Shown here: piece by piece, positions 1 to 8,900 of the stretch
Numbering within the stretch: position 1 is the stretch's first letter
Layout: each line of letters opens with the position of its first letter
From: CAYXVJ01 sp050309435
Lineage (GTDB): Bacteria > Bacillota > Clostridia > Saccharofermentanales > Fastidiosipilaceae
Length of the DNA: 29,237 bases
NCBI GenBank assembly: GCA_050309435.1
Contig: JBNRMJ010000026.1
Span: 1-29,237 of the forward strand
Direction: 5' to 3'
The notes under the pieces: generated by a model
What the model was told of the DNA's origin: nothing
Databases searched by the model: none
What the model saw: the letters and a program-made list of their open reading frames with translations, nothing else
Program-made: the position numbers and the translations under genes

Positions 1-76
1 AAAACTTTCCGACAGATGAGGAAATCAGTATCATATCGTAAATATCGGCGAGAAGAGAAGTGATATACTGGCTTTC

Positions 77-682
77 ATGGATATACAGAAATTAATCGAA
101 TTCCTCGGCATATTAGAGGGACTTAAAAACAACACCAGACACTCATGGACCTCTAAGGGTCGCCGCGAAAGTGTTGCAGAACACAGCTGGCGTTTAACCG
201 TGATGGCCTGGCTCATGCGCGATCAGTTCCCCGGCATCAATATGGATGATGTCATTTTGATGTGTTTGACACACGACTGGGGAGAAGCGATTACGGGCGA
301 TGTACCGAGCTTCCTGAAGACGGATGGCGATGAAGCATCGGAAGACGAAGCGGTAGAATCCTTACTGGATTTATTGCCGGCTAAAGATAAAGAACGCCTG
401 GCTCCCCTCTTCGAAGCTTTTTCGAAGCAGTCGACGCCCGAAGGACGTCTGGCCCGGGCTCTGGATAAACTGGAAGTCGTTTTACAACATAACGAAGCCG
501 ATATTTCGACCTGGCTGCCCCTGGAATACCGACTTAATCAAACCTATGCGGAATCATCTTGCCGCGAATTTCCTTATCTACTGGAATTGCAACAGCAACT
601 ACGAAAGGACAGCCGCCGGAAGCTTGAGGCCGCGGGCATAGACCCCGATTTTAAGATGGAAGAAGTCGCCAGCGAACATTAA
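77..682 (+). CDS. HD-domain protein, YfbR/HDDC2-like 5'-deoxynucleotidase family
   Basis: This 201-residue protein has the metal-binding layout of HD-domain phosphohydrolases: H36 in AEHSWR, the H66-D67 pair in LTHDWGEA, and a later D130 in ALDKLEV. The closest family I recognise is YfbR/HDDC2, whose members remove the phosphate from deoxynucleoside 5'-monophosphates in the cytoplasm; the length fits that family (about 190-200 residues). There is no signal peptide or membrane segment. The ATG at 77 is chosen because the conserved N-terminal helix begins there; a purine-rich stretch (gagaagagaag) lies upstream but is somewhat distant. An MFS exporter gene follows after 26 bases on the same strand, so the two are probably co-transcribed, though no shared function is evident. 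The HD assignment is firm; the exact substrate is inferred from family resemblance only. Confidence 0.82.
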   Translation: MDIQKLIEFLGILEGLKNNTRHSWTSKGRRESVAEHSWRLTVMAWLMRDQFPGINMDDVILMCLTHDWGEAITGDVPSFLKTDGDEASEDEAVESLLDLLPAKDKERLAPLFEAFSKQSTPEGRLARALDKLEVVLQHNEADISTWLPLEYRLNQTYAESSCREFPYLLELQQQLRKDSRRKLEAAGIDPDFKMEEVASEH

Positions 683-708
683 GCTGTTGCGGCGGTGATA
701 TATCTCTC

Positions 709-1947
709 ATGCGCGATAAAAAGTGGCTTCAACAAACTGCGCTCTTTTTGGCCAGCCAGCAAGTCTCCTTGTTCGGCTCTTCCATTGTTCAATATGCCAT
801 CACCTGGTATATAACGCTGGAAACGCAATCCGGTGCCATGATGGCGATCTCGATTCTCGCCAATATGCTGCCGGCATTGATCATGTCTCCCTTCGCCGGT
901 GTCTGGGCCGATCGCTATAACCGTAAAACCCTCATGATCTTGGCCGATACCTTCATCGCTCTGGCCACGCTTGCCATGGCTCTGATCTTCCCGGCACTGG
1001 GCGAACCGATAGCTGCGCTCTTTGTCCTGACGGCGATTCGCGCGTTTGGTTCTGCCGTGCATATGCCTGCCGTTAGCGCATTTTTACCGCAGATCGTCCC
1101 CTCCGACAAGCTCATGCGTGTCAACGGCATTAACGGCAGCCTTTCTTCGGCTACCATGCTCTTGTCCCCGATTGTCAGTGGCGCTCTGCTGGGTTTCATG
1201 ACCTTGTCTCAGATCTTCTGGATCGATGTGGTGACCGCCACGATCGCTATTTTGATTCTTCTGGCCTTCGTTGCAAGCAAGCCGGTCGAGCGCGAAAGCG
1301 ATGCCGAGGCAAGCGGTTACTGGAAGGAAATCAAGGCCGGTGTCGGCTATGTACGCAGTCACCGCTATCTCTTCGTGCTCTTTAGCTTTTTAGCACTGTT
1401 CTTCTTTGTCGTAGCGCCGATCGCTTCGCTGACGCCTCTTCAGGTGACCAGAACCTACGGACCCGATGTCTGGCGTCTGACAGCTATCGAGGTGGCGTTC
1501 TTTATCGGCATGCTGGCAGGAAGCCTTCTGATCTCTGTCTGGGGTGGTTTTAAGAACCGGATCCATACGATTATGGCATCTTCGCTGCTTTGCGGTGTGT
1601 TTACCATGGTTCTGGCCTTTGCCCCTTTGTTCTGGATATATTGTGTCTTTATGGCTCTGACAGGCCTCGTGATCCCTTTCTTTTCTACACCGATTACAAC
1701 CATTTTGCAGGAAAGGGTCGAGAACCGTTATCTGGGGCGTGTTTTCAGCATCAATCGTATGCTGGACAGCATTGTCATGCCTCTGGCGATCGTCTTCTTC
1801 GGGCCGCTCGCAGATCGGGTGGCTATAGAAGGTATCTTGTTTACGACGGCTCCTTTCATGCTGATCATGGGGCTTATGCTCTTAAAGAGCCAAAGCCTGC
1901 TCGATGTCGGCCTGCCTCCGGTTCTTGTCGAGCAGGTAAGCGAATAA
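709..1947 (+). CDS. MFS transporter, DHA3 (macrolide-efflux/EntS-like) family
   Basis: The 412-residue product is almost entirely hydrophobic, with roughly twelve predicted membrane segments. It carries the MFS loop 2-3 signature (GVWADRYNRKTLM, about residues 64-76) and an N-terminus typical of DHA3 exporters, with a short charged head followed by a SSIVQYAITWY-like first helix. Members of this family (MefA, EntS and relatives) use the proton gradient to export drugs, siderophores or other small molecules across the cytoplasmic membrane. The substrate cannot be told from sequence. The ATG at 709 lies 26 bases after the HD-domain gene and has only a weak upstream ribosome binding site, so translational coupling is plausible. 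A strong terminator follows at 1987-2035. Length and topology match intact family members and no defect is visible. Confidence 0.87.
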   Translation: MRDKKWLQQTALFLASQQVSLFGSSIVQYAITWYITLETQSGAMMAISILANMLPALIMSPFAGVWADRYNRKTLMILADTFIALATLAMALIFPALGEPIAALFVLTAIRAFGSAVHMPAVSAFLPQIVPSDKLMRVNGINGSLSSATMLLSPIVSGALLGFMTLSQIFWIDVVTATIAILILLAFVASKPVERESDAEASGYWKEIKAGVGYVRSHRYLFVLFSFLALFFFVVAPIASLTPLQVTRTYGPDVWRLTAIEVAFFIGMLAGSLLISVWGGFKNRIHTIMASSLLCGVFTMVLAFAPLFWIYCVFMALTGLVIPFFSTPITTILQERVENRYLGRVFSINRMLDSIVMPLAIVFFGPLADRVAIEGILFTTAPFMLIMGLMLLKSQSLLDVGLPPVLVEQVSE

Positions 1948-1986
1948 GCATTTCCACAGCTTCCGAGATATAAGTTTTATAATTCT

Positions 1987-2035
1987 AGCTTCGTTCTTTT
2001 ATCACAAAAAAGAGCGAAGCTTTTATTTCTTTTTA
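1987..2035 (+). terminator. Rho-independent terminator after the MFS gene
   Basis: A 14-base stem (1987-2000 pairing with 2008-2021, one G-T wobble) encloses a 7-base loop and is followed by a T-rich tract (ttttatttcttttt). It lies 39 bases after the MFS stop codon and upstream of the hydrogenase promoter, so it separates the two transcription units. Confidence 0.9.
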
Positions 2036-2060
2036 ATAGCGTATTTTTAATCGATATGTC

Positions 2061-2089
2061 TTTAACTATTCCTTTAGCTGTGATATAGT
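2061..2089 (+). promoter_or_regulatory. Putative sigma-A promoter of the hyd operon
   Basis: A TATAGT -10 box (2084-2089) is preceded at 17 bases by TTTAAC (2061-2066), a weak -35. Transcription would start near 2096, leaving a leader of roughly 75 bases before hydE. It is the best promoter-like pair between the upstream terminator and hydE, but the -35 matches consensus at only three of six positions. Confidence 0.4.
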
Positions 2090-2160
2090 AGGCGTGATCG
2101 GGTGATATTTAATAGATATATAATTATCTTATTATCCGGCAGTAAGTGAAAAGGCAGTAT

Positions 2161-2170
2161 GCGGAGAAAG
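2161..2170 (+). promoter_or_regulatory. Ribosome binding site deciding the hydE start
   Basis: GCGGAGAAAG with GGAG at 2163-2166 lies six bases before the ATG at 2173. The alternative upstream GTG at 2146 has no comparable site, so the ATG is favoured. Confidence 0.6.
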
Positions 2171-2172
2171 TA

Positions 2173-3261
2173 ATGTTCTACGATTCGATTGATCTACTCA
2201 CACGCCTCAGAGAGGAGCGCTCGCTTCCCCCGGATGCTTACGAAGCGCTGATTTCGGCCATGACACCCGAGCTTGCCGAAGTTGCCGCAGCGATGGCTCG
2301 CGAGATCTCGGCGTCGGTTTTCCATAAAAAAGTTTATGTTCGCGGTTTAATCGAGTTCAGTAATATCTGTCAACGAGACTGTTATTACTGCGGATTAAGA
2401 CGTTCGAAATCCATTCATCGCTATCGTCTGTCGCTAGACGAGATACTGGAAGCCTGCCATACCGGTTATGACTTGTCATATCGGACCTTCGTGCTTCAAA
2501 GCGGCGAAGATCCCTGGTTTACCGACGAACGCATCAGCGAAATCGTCCGGGCCATTCGGGAGCGTTATCCGGATGTGGCGATCACCTTGTCTGTTGGCGA
2601 GCGATCGAAAGAAGTTTACCGGGCCTGGTTCGAAGCCGGGGCCGATCGCTATCTTCTTCGCCATGAAACGGCGGATAGCCTGCACTATTCGAGCATGCAT
2701 CCGGCCGACATGAATCTTGAGTCGAGAATCGACTGCCTTCGTAACTTAAAAGAGATCGGTTATCAGGTCGGTTGCGGATTTATGGTCGGTACACCCGGTC
2801 AGACCGCCGCGCATCTGGCCCGAGACCTGAAGTTCATCGAGACCTTCGATCCGGCCATGGTCGGTATCGGACCCTTTTTGCCATCGGCGGGAACCCCCTT
2901 TGCAGGTGAGAAAAGTGGTAGTCTTGAACTGAGCTTATATCTCCTGAGCTTACTTCGTATTCAGGGACCGCAGCGTCTGCTGCCGGCCACGACATCGATG
3001 GGAACCATTCATCCGCTGGGTCGCGAAATGGCTCTGGATGCAGGTGCCAACGTATTGATGCCGAACATTTCGCCGATGCAGAATCGAAAAGATTATACCC
3101 TTTATGACGGGAAGATCTGCATCGAAGACAAGGCGGAAGACTGCAAGCACTGTCTGGCAAGCCGGGTGGCGGCCAGAGGCTACGAGCTGATTTCGGCCCG
3201 CGGCGATTATAAGGGAAAAATTTCCCGGGAGCTTAGCGAGGTGCAATATGATTTACGATAA
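2173..3261 (+). CDS. hydE: [FeFe]-hydrogenase H-cluster maturase HydE (radical SAM)
   Basis: HydE is a radical SAM enzyme that helps build the [2Fe] subcluster of [FeFe]-hydrogenase, acting on an iron-cysteine-CO-cyanide product made by HydG. The protein (362 residues from this start) carries the radical SAM motif CQRDCYYC with Cys at 66, 70 and 73, and a C-terminal C-x7-C-x2-C set (Cys 316, 324, 327) matching the optional second cluster site of HydE proteins. I prefer the ATG at 2173 because a GCGGAGAAAG ribosome binding site sits six bases upstream; an in-frame GTG at 2146 would add nine residues with no good site. The gene overlaps hydG by 14 bases and heads the hydE-hydG-hydF-hydA operon. 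BioB/ThiH relatives share the fold, but the neighbours settle the identity. Confidence 0.95.
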   Translation: MFYDSIDLLTRLREERSLPPDAYEALISAMTPELAEVAAAMAREISASVFHKKVYVRGLIEFSNICQRDCYYCGLRRSKSIHRYRLSLDEILEACHTGYDLSYRTFVLQSGEDPWFTDERISEIVRAIRERYPDVAITLSVGERSKEVYRAWFEAGADRYLLRHETADSLHYSSMHPADMNLESRIDCLRNLKEIGYQVGCGFMVGTPGQTAAHLARDLKFIETFDPAMVGIGPFLPSAGTPFAGEKSGSLELSLYLLSLLRIQGPQRLLPATTSMGTIHPLGREMALDAGANVLMPNISPMQNRKDYTLYDGKICIEDKAEDCKHCLASRVAARGYELISARGDYKGKISRELSEVQYDLR

Positions 3262-4672
3262 AACGTCGACGAAAGCATCCGAATTTATTAACCATGATGA
3301 AATACTGGCGAGTTTAAACGAAGCCAAAAGAGCAAAGGAAGAGACCGGTCGCGTGCGCGAGATCCTCGATAAAGCGGCGCGCATGGAAGGACTTACACAT
3401 CGCGAGGCAGCGATTCTTCTGGCCTGCGAAGACGAGGAACTGAACCGGGAAGCCGCGAGAATCGGTAAAGCCATCAAGGAGCGCTTCTACGGCCGGCGTA
3501 TCGTCATGTTCGCGCCTTTGTACTTATCGAATTACTGCATCAACAGCTGCACGTATTGCCCTTATCATGTGCAGAACAAGACCATCCCGAGACGAAAACT
3601 GACTCAAGAAGAGATTCGGGCGGAAGTCATCGCCCTCGAAGACATGGGTCATAAGAGACTGGCGCTGGAGCTTGGCGAAGATCCACGGAACAATCCGATC
3701 GAATATGTACTCGAGAGCATCAAGACGATTTACGACATTCACCACAAGAACGGCGAGATTCGTCGCGTCAACGTGAATATCGCGGCCACCACCATCGAAA
3801 ATTACCGAAAGCTTCACGAAGCGGACATCGGCACTTATATCCTCTTCCAGGAAACCTATAACCGCGAACGTTACGAGAAGCTGCATCCGGCCGGACCCAA
3901 GCACGACTATGCCTGGCATACGGAAGCGATGGACCGCGCCATGCAAGGGGGCATCGACGATGTCGGTATCGGTGTGCTCTTTGGTCTCGAAAACTATGCC
4001 TATGAACTGGTCGGTTTGCTCATGCATGCCGAGCATCTGGAAGCCGTTTACGGCGTCGGGCCTCATACGATCAGCCTGCCGCGCATCTGCCCGGCCGACG
4101 ATATCGATGTCGCGGGTTTCAGCGATGCGGTTCCGGACGATACCTTTGCCAAATTGATTACGGTCCTGCGACTGGCCGTCCCCTACACCGGCTTGATCAT
4201 GTCGACCAGAGAGAGTGCCGCCATGAGAGCCCGTGCCCTGGAGCTTGGCGTGACCCAGCTCAGCGGCGCTTCGAAAACCACGGTGGGTGGTTACGACGAG
4301 AAAGTGGCTGAAACAAGCACGGATTCCGATCAGTTTGATTTGAGCGACCAGCGAACGTTGGACGAGATCGTCGCCTGGCTCCTGGAACTGGGCTATATCC
4401 CGAGTTTCTGCACCGCTTGCTACAGAGAAGGCAGAACGGGCGATCGTTTCATGCAATTGCTGAAGTCCGGTCAGATTGCCAACTGCTGTCAGCCCAATGC
4501 CCTGATGACGCTGGGCGAATATCTGGCCGATTACGCAGGCCCGGAGACGATTCGTCTCGGCTGCGAAGTCATAGAAGAAGAACTGAATCGTATCCCTCTC
4601 GCTAAAGTACGAGAGAGAGCAGCCCGTCATCTCGAGGAAATCGAGCACGGTGCCAGGGATTTTCGTTTCTAG
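3248..4672 (+). CDS. hydG: [FeFe]-hydrogenase H-cluster maturase HydG (radical SAM tyrosine lyase)
   Basis: HydG cleaves tyrosine to p-cresol and dehydroglycine, which is split further into the CO and CN- ligands of the H-cluster. The 474-residue protein has the radical SAM motif CINSCTYC (Cys 97, 101, 104) and the C-terminal auxiliary-cluster cysteines: CTAC at 388-391 plus C414, giving the C-x2-C-x22-C spacing known for HydG. Length matches the family (about 470 residues). A GAGG ribosome binding site lies six bases before the ATG, inside the 3' end of hydE; the 14-base overlap suggests coupled translation. hydF follows 17 bases later. ThiH is the nearest alternative but lacks the C-terminal cluster domain, so the call is firm. 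Confidence 0.97.
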   Translation: MIYDKTSTKASEFINHDEILASLNEAKRAKEETGRVREILDKAARMEGLTHREAAILLACEDEELNREAARIGKAIKERFYGRRIVMFAPLYLSNYCINSCTYCPYHVQNKTIPRRKLTQEEIRAEVIALEDMGHKRLALELGEDPRNNPIEYVLESIKTIYDIHHKNGEIRRVNVNIAATTIENYRKLHEADIGTYILFQETYNRERYEKLHPAGPKHDYAWHTEAMDRAMQGGIDDVGIGVLFGLENYAYELVGLLMHAEHLEAVYGVGPHTISLPRICPADDIDVAGFSDAVPDDTFAKLITVLRLAVPYTGLIMSTRESAAMRARALELGVTQLSGASKTTVGGYDEKVAETSTDSDQFDLSDQRTLDEIVAWLLELGYIPSFCTACYREGRTGDRFMQLLKSGQIANCCQPNALMTLGEYLADYAGPETIRLGCEVIEEELNRIPLAKVRERAARHLEEIEHGARDFRF

Positions 4673-4689
4673 GAAGGAGTGCCGATCTG

Positions 4690-5916
4690 ATGAATCAAGT
4701 AAATCGATCCACGGGCGAACGCCTGCATATCGGCATTTTCGGCCGCACCAACGTCGGTAAGTCCGCCCTGATCAATGCACTGACGGGCCAGGATCTGGCG
4801 ATTGTTTCCGAACGGCCCGGCACGACCACCGATCCGGTCAGAAAAGCCATGGAGCTTTTACCCCTGGGCCCTGTTGTCCTGATCGACACCGCGGGACTTG
4901 CCGACGGTACGGAACTGGGCGAGCTTCGCAGAAAAAAGACCGAAGAGGTCCTGAGGCGCTGCGACCTGGCGATTCTGGTTACGGACAAAGCGACGGATCT
5001 GGATGAAATCGAAAACGAAATCTTGAGCGAAGCCTCGTCTCGCATGCCGGTCGTCGTCGTGCGCAACAAGGCTGATTTACATACAAGAACGATGGAAAAG
5101 GAAGCGGGCAAGAAAGCGGACGGGAAGGTCCAAGAGCTTTTTGTCAGTGCGATCGAAGGCCGGGGTCTGGATGAGTTGAAGCAGTCGATCATTGATCTGC
5201 TTCAATCGGCCGGCACGCAGCGATATCTTGTCAGAGATCTGATCTCCTCGGGAGATCTTGTCATTTTGGTGACGCCGATCGACGGTTCTGCTCCGAAGGG
5301 TCGCCTGATTCTGCCTCAGCAGCAGGTTCTCCGGGACATTTTAGATGCAGGCGCCATGGGTTTATGCGTTCAGCCGCCCGAGCTGCCCGCGCTTCTTGAG
5401 AAAGTCGGCATCACGCCGCGTGTCGTGATCACGGACAGTCAGGCCTTCGAAGAAGTCGCCAAAATGGTGCCGCTGTCGATTCCTTTGCTATCGTTTAGCA
5501 TGATTTTCGCCCGCTTTAAGGGAGATCTTGACCGGCAGTCGAAAGCTGCCGCGAAGATAGACGAACTATCGGATGGAGACCTTATCCTGATTGCCGAAGG
5601 GTGTACGCACCATCGTCAATGCGAGGATATAGGTACCGTTAAATTGCCGCGTTGGCTCCGTTCGTATACCGGAGCAGACCTGCGATTTGACACAATCAGC
5701 GGCGGTGAATTTCCGGCCGACTTAAGCTCATACAAACTCATTGTCCATTGCGGAGCTTGTATGTTGAACGCGGCGGAAATGCAGTATCGCCTGGGATACG
5801 CGGCGAAAGCCGGTATACCCGTGACCAACTATGGCACAGCCATCGCGAAAGTAAACGGGTTACTCGACCGGTGCCTGGATAGTTTCGCGGTATTAACAAA
5901 CGGAGGTAATGCATGA
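4690..5916 (+). CDS. hydF: [FeFe]-hydrogenase maturation GTPase HydF
   Basis: HydF is the GTPase scaffold on which the [2Fe] subcluster is finished before transfer to apo-HydA. In this 408-residue protein the GTPase domain comes first: P-loop GRTNVGKSA (about 18-26), switch segment RPGTTTDP (42-49), DTAG (66-69) and NKAD (126-129). A dimerisation region follows, then the C-terminal cluster-binding residues: C305-x-H307 and H353-C354-x2-C357, close to the family CxH...HCxxC pattern. Start is the ATG at 4690, ten bases after AGGAAGGAG. Its stop overlaps the hydA start by four bases (ATGA), so hydF and hydA are probably translationally coupled. Era/Der GTPases share the N-terminal domain, but the C-terminal cysteines and the neighbours identify HydF. 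Confidence 0.96.
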   Translation: MNQVNRSTGERLHIGIFGRTNVGKSALINALTGQDLAIVSERPGTTTDPVRKAMELLPLGPVVLIDTAGLADGTELGELRRKKTEEVLRRCDLAILVTDKATDLDEIENEILSEASSRMPVVVVRNKADLHTRTMEKEAGKKADGKVQELFVSAIEGRGLDELKQSIIDLLQSAGTQRYLVRDLISSGDLVILVTPIDGSAPKGRLILPQQQVLRDILDAGAMGLCVQPPELPALLEKVGITPRVVITDSQAFEEVAKMVPLSIPLLSFSMIFARFKGDLDRQSKAAAKIDELSDGDLILIAEGCTHHRQCEDIGTVKLPRWLRSYTGADLRFDTISGGEFPADLSSYKLIVHCGACMLNAAEMQYRLGYAAKAGIPVTNYGTAIAKVNGLLDRCLDSFAVLTNGGNA

Positions 5917-8900
5917 AATCCATCGAACACATCGAATCCTTGAAACGCGTCGAGGTGACCATCGACGGACAGGTACGCGAGGTTTACGAAGGTCTGACTA
6001 TCTTACAGGCCCTTCAGGAGGAAAACATTTATGTTCCTCATCTTTGCTACGATATCCGTCTCGAGCGCGCCAACGGCAACTGCGGTCTTTGTATCGTCGA
6101 GCTGCATGAAAAAGATCGCGTTCGCGACGTGAAAGCCTGCCAGACACCGATCTCGGCCGGCATGACCATCGTGACGAAGAACGGCCGCCTGAAAGACTAT
6201 CGCAAGCTTCGTCTCGAACAGCTGCTGAGCGATCACAACGCCGACTGTACGGCGCCTTGTGTCAACACCTGCCCCGCCGGCATCGACATTCAGTCCTACC
6301 TGGCTCAGGTTGCTATGGGTAATTTCCATACCGCTCTGCAGATCATCAAGGACAGCAATCCTTTCCCTAGCGCCTGCGGACGCGTTTGTCCTCATCCCTG
6401 CGAAGCTGCCTGCCGCCGCGAGCTGGTCGATTCGGCTGTCGGCATCAACCATGTCAAACGCTTCGTCGCGGATCTGGATCTGGATTCAGAGAATCCCTGG
6501 ATGCCAACCCCCGCCGAGAAATCCGGCAAGCGCATCGCCGTTGTCGGTTCGGGTCCCGCGGGACTCACGGCCGCTTACTACAGTGCGCTCATGGGTCATG
6601 AAGTAACCGTTTTCGAGCGTCTCCCTCAACCCGGCGGCATGCTCCGCTACGGTATCCCCGAGTATCGTCTGCCGAAAGCACAGCTGGATCGCGAAATCGA
6701 TCAGATTCGTCGCGCCGGCGTCGAGATTCGCTGCAACCAGGCTCTGGGCGGACAACTTCGTCTCGAAGAATTGAAAAACGAGTACGATGCCGTTTTCCTG
6801 GGCATCGGTTCCTGGCGCGCCACCGCACTGCAAATCACGGGTGAAACCCTGCCCGGTGTCTGGCTCGGTATCCGTTATCTCGAAGAAGTAACTCGCGGTC
6901 GCGAAATAGAGCTCGGCGAACATGTCGTTGTTGTGGGCGGCGGTAACACGGCCATCGACTGCGCCCGTACGGCTCTTCGCCAGGGTGCCGGTAAAGTCAG
7001 TCTGGTCTATCGTCGTACAAGAAAAGAAATGCCCGCCGAAGAAATCGAAATTGTCGATGCTCTGGAAGAAGGCATCGAAATGCATTTCCTCTCTGCTCCG
7101 CTGGGTATTACCCTCGACGAGAACGGACGCAAGCAGCTGCAGATTCAGAAGATGGAACTTGGCGAACCGGATCGTTCCGGCCGCAGACGCCCCGTTCCGA
7201 TCGAAGGCAGCGAGTATTACATGCCGGTCGACACCGTGATTTCCGCTGTCGGTCAGAGCACGGATACACAGTTCCTGTATAACGACTTGCCTCTGGGGCT
7301 TAACCGCTGGGGCGACATCGATATCGACGGACGCCGCTTCATGACCAACGAAGCCGGCATTTTCGCCGGCGGTGACTGCGTAACCGGTCCCGCGACGGTC
7401 GTTCAGGCCGTTGGTGCCGGCCGCCATGCCGCCAAAGCCATGGACAGCTGGCTGAGAACAGGCGAAGCGAAACCTGCCGCTATCGATTACTCCTGTAATC
7501 GCGGATCTCTCGAAGATCTGCCCCAAGACGAGTTTGCCGCCTTACCGCGTCTGGCCCGTCTGCCGGTTCCTTCACGCCCCGTGGAAAGCCGTATCGACAG
7601 CTTCATCGAAGTCGAACTGACCATGGACGAAGCCTCCGCCATCGCCGAAGCATCCCGCTGCCTGAAGTGCGGTTGCAGTGCCCGTAAGAATTGCCACCTG
7701 AGAAACGAAGCGACGGCACACGAGATTGAATTTGAAATGCCGATTCATGAACGTCCCTTCTTCCCGATCGAAGCAGACCATCCTTATATCATACGCGATA
7801 TGAACAAGTGTATTGCCTGCGGTCGTTGTATCGCTGTCTGTAAGGAAGTTGAAGGACCCGACGTTCTGGGCTACCACATCAAGGAAGGCCGTCTGGTCGT
7901 CACCACCAAGGACGGCGGTCCGCTCTCCGAAACCGACTGCGTATCCTGCGGTCAGTGCGTAGATGCCTGCCCCTGCGGTGCGCTTGACTATCGCCGCGAG
8001 CATCCGGCGGTCTTTAAGGCTCTGCATAATCCCGAGAAGACAGTTGTTGCTTTCGTGGCACCGGCGGTTCGTTCGGTTATCTCGGCCGAATACGGCGTGT
8101 CCTCCGAGGAAGTCGCTCCGTTCATGGCCGGACTCCTCAAGGGTATCGGATTCGATAAAGTCTTTGACTTTACCTTTGCCGCTGATTTAACGATTCTCGA
8201 AGAAACCAGCGAGTTCCTGGGCCGCGTCAAGGGCGGCGGACAAATGCCGCAATTTACCTCCTGCTGCCCCGGCTGGGTGAATTTCGTCGAGAAGCGCTAC
8301 CCCGAACTGATCCCGAAGCTCTCCACCTGCAAGTCCCCTCAGCAGATGATGGGCGTCACGGTGAAGGAGCACTACGCCAAACTGGCCGGTATCGACCGCG
8401 AGAATCTCTACGTGGTTTCGATCGTTCCCTGCATGGCCAAGAAAACCGAAGCAGCCCGTCCCGAGTTCACTTCCGAGACCGGTAACAGAGACGTTGACGC
8501 CGTCTTAACGACGACTGAACTGCTTGACATCGTGAAGCTGACCCGTTTTGATATCAACACCGTTGTTCCTCAGGACTTCGACGAGCCTTATAAGCGCGTC
8601 AGCGGCGCGGGTATTCTCTTCGGAGCGTCCGGCGGCGTGGCCGAGGCGGCCCTGCGCATGGCAGGCGAGATCCTCAGCGGCCAGATCTATGCCGAGCCTC
8701 TGGAGTTCGAAGATCTTCGTGGTTTCGAGGGCGTGAAGCACACCGAGATCGATATCAACGGTCAGATCGTGCGCGTAGCCGTTATCAGCGGCCTGGCCAA
8801 TGCCGAGCCTTTCCTGAAGCGTCTGGTCGCGGGCGAAGACATCGGTTATGACCTGATCGAAATCATGGCCTGCCCGGGCGGCTGTATCAGCGGCGCGGGT

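Noticed and set aside
1..76. Upstream gene end or promoter at the window start
   Set aside because: No coding tail, clear -35/-10 pair or terminator could be supported in these 76 bases.
2090..2172. Riboswitch or structured leader upstream of hydE
   Set aside because: The stretch is AT-rich and short, with only weak possible pairing and no recognised consensus.
3524..4648. A 374-codon minus-strand frame opposite hydG
   Set aside because: hydG is certain on the + strand; the opposite frame has no ribosome binding site or domain and reflects codon composition.
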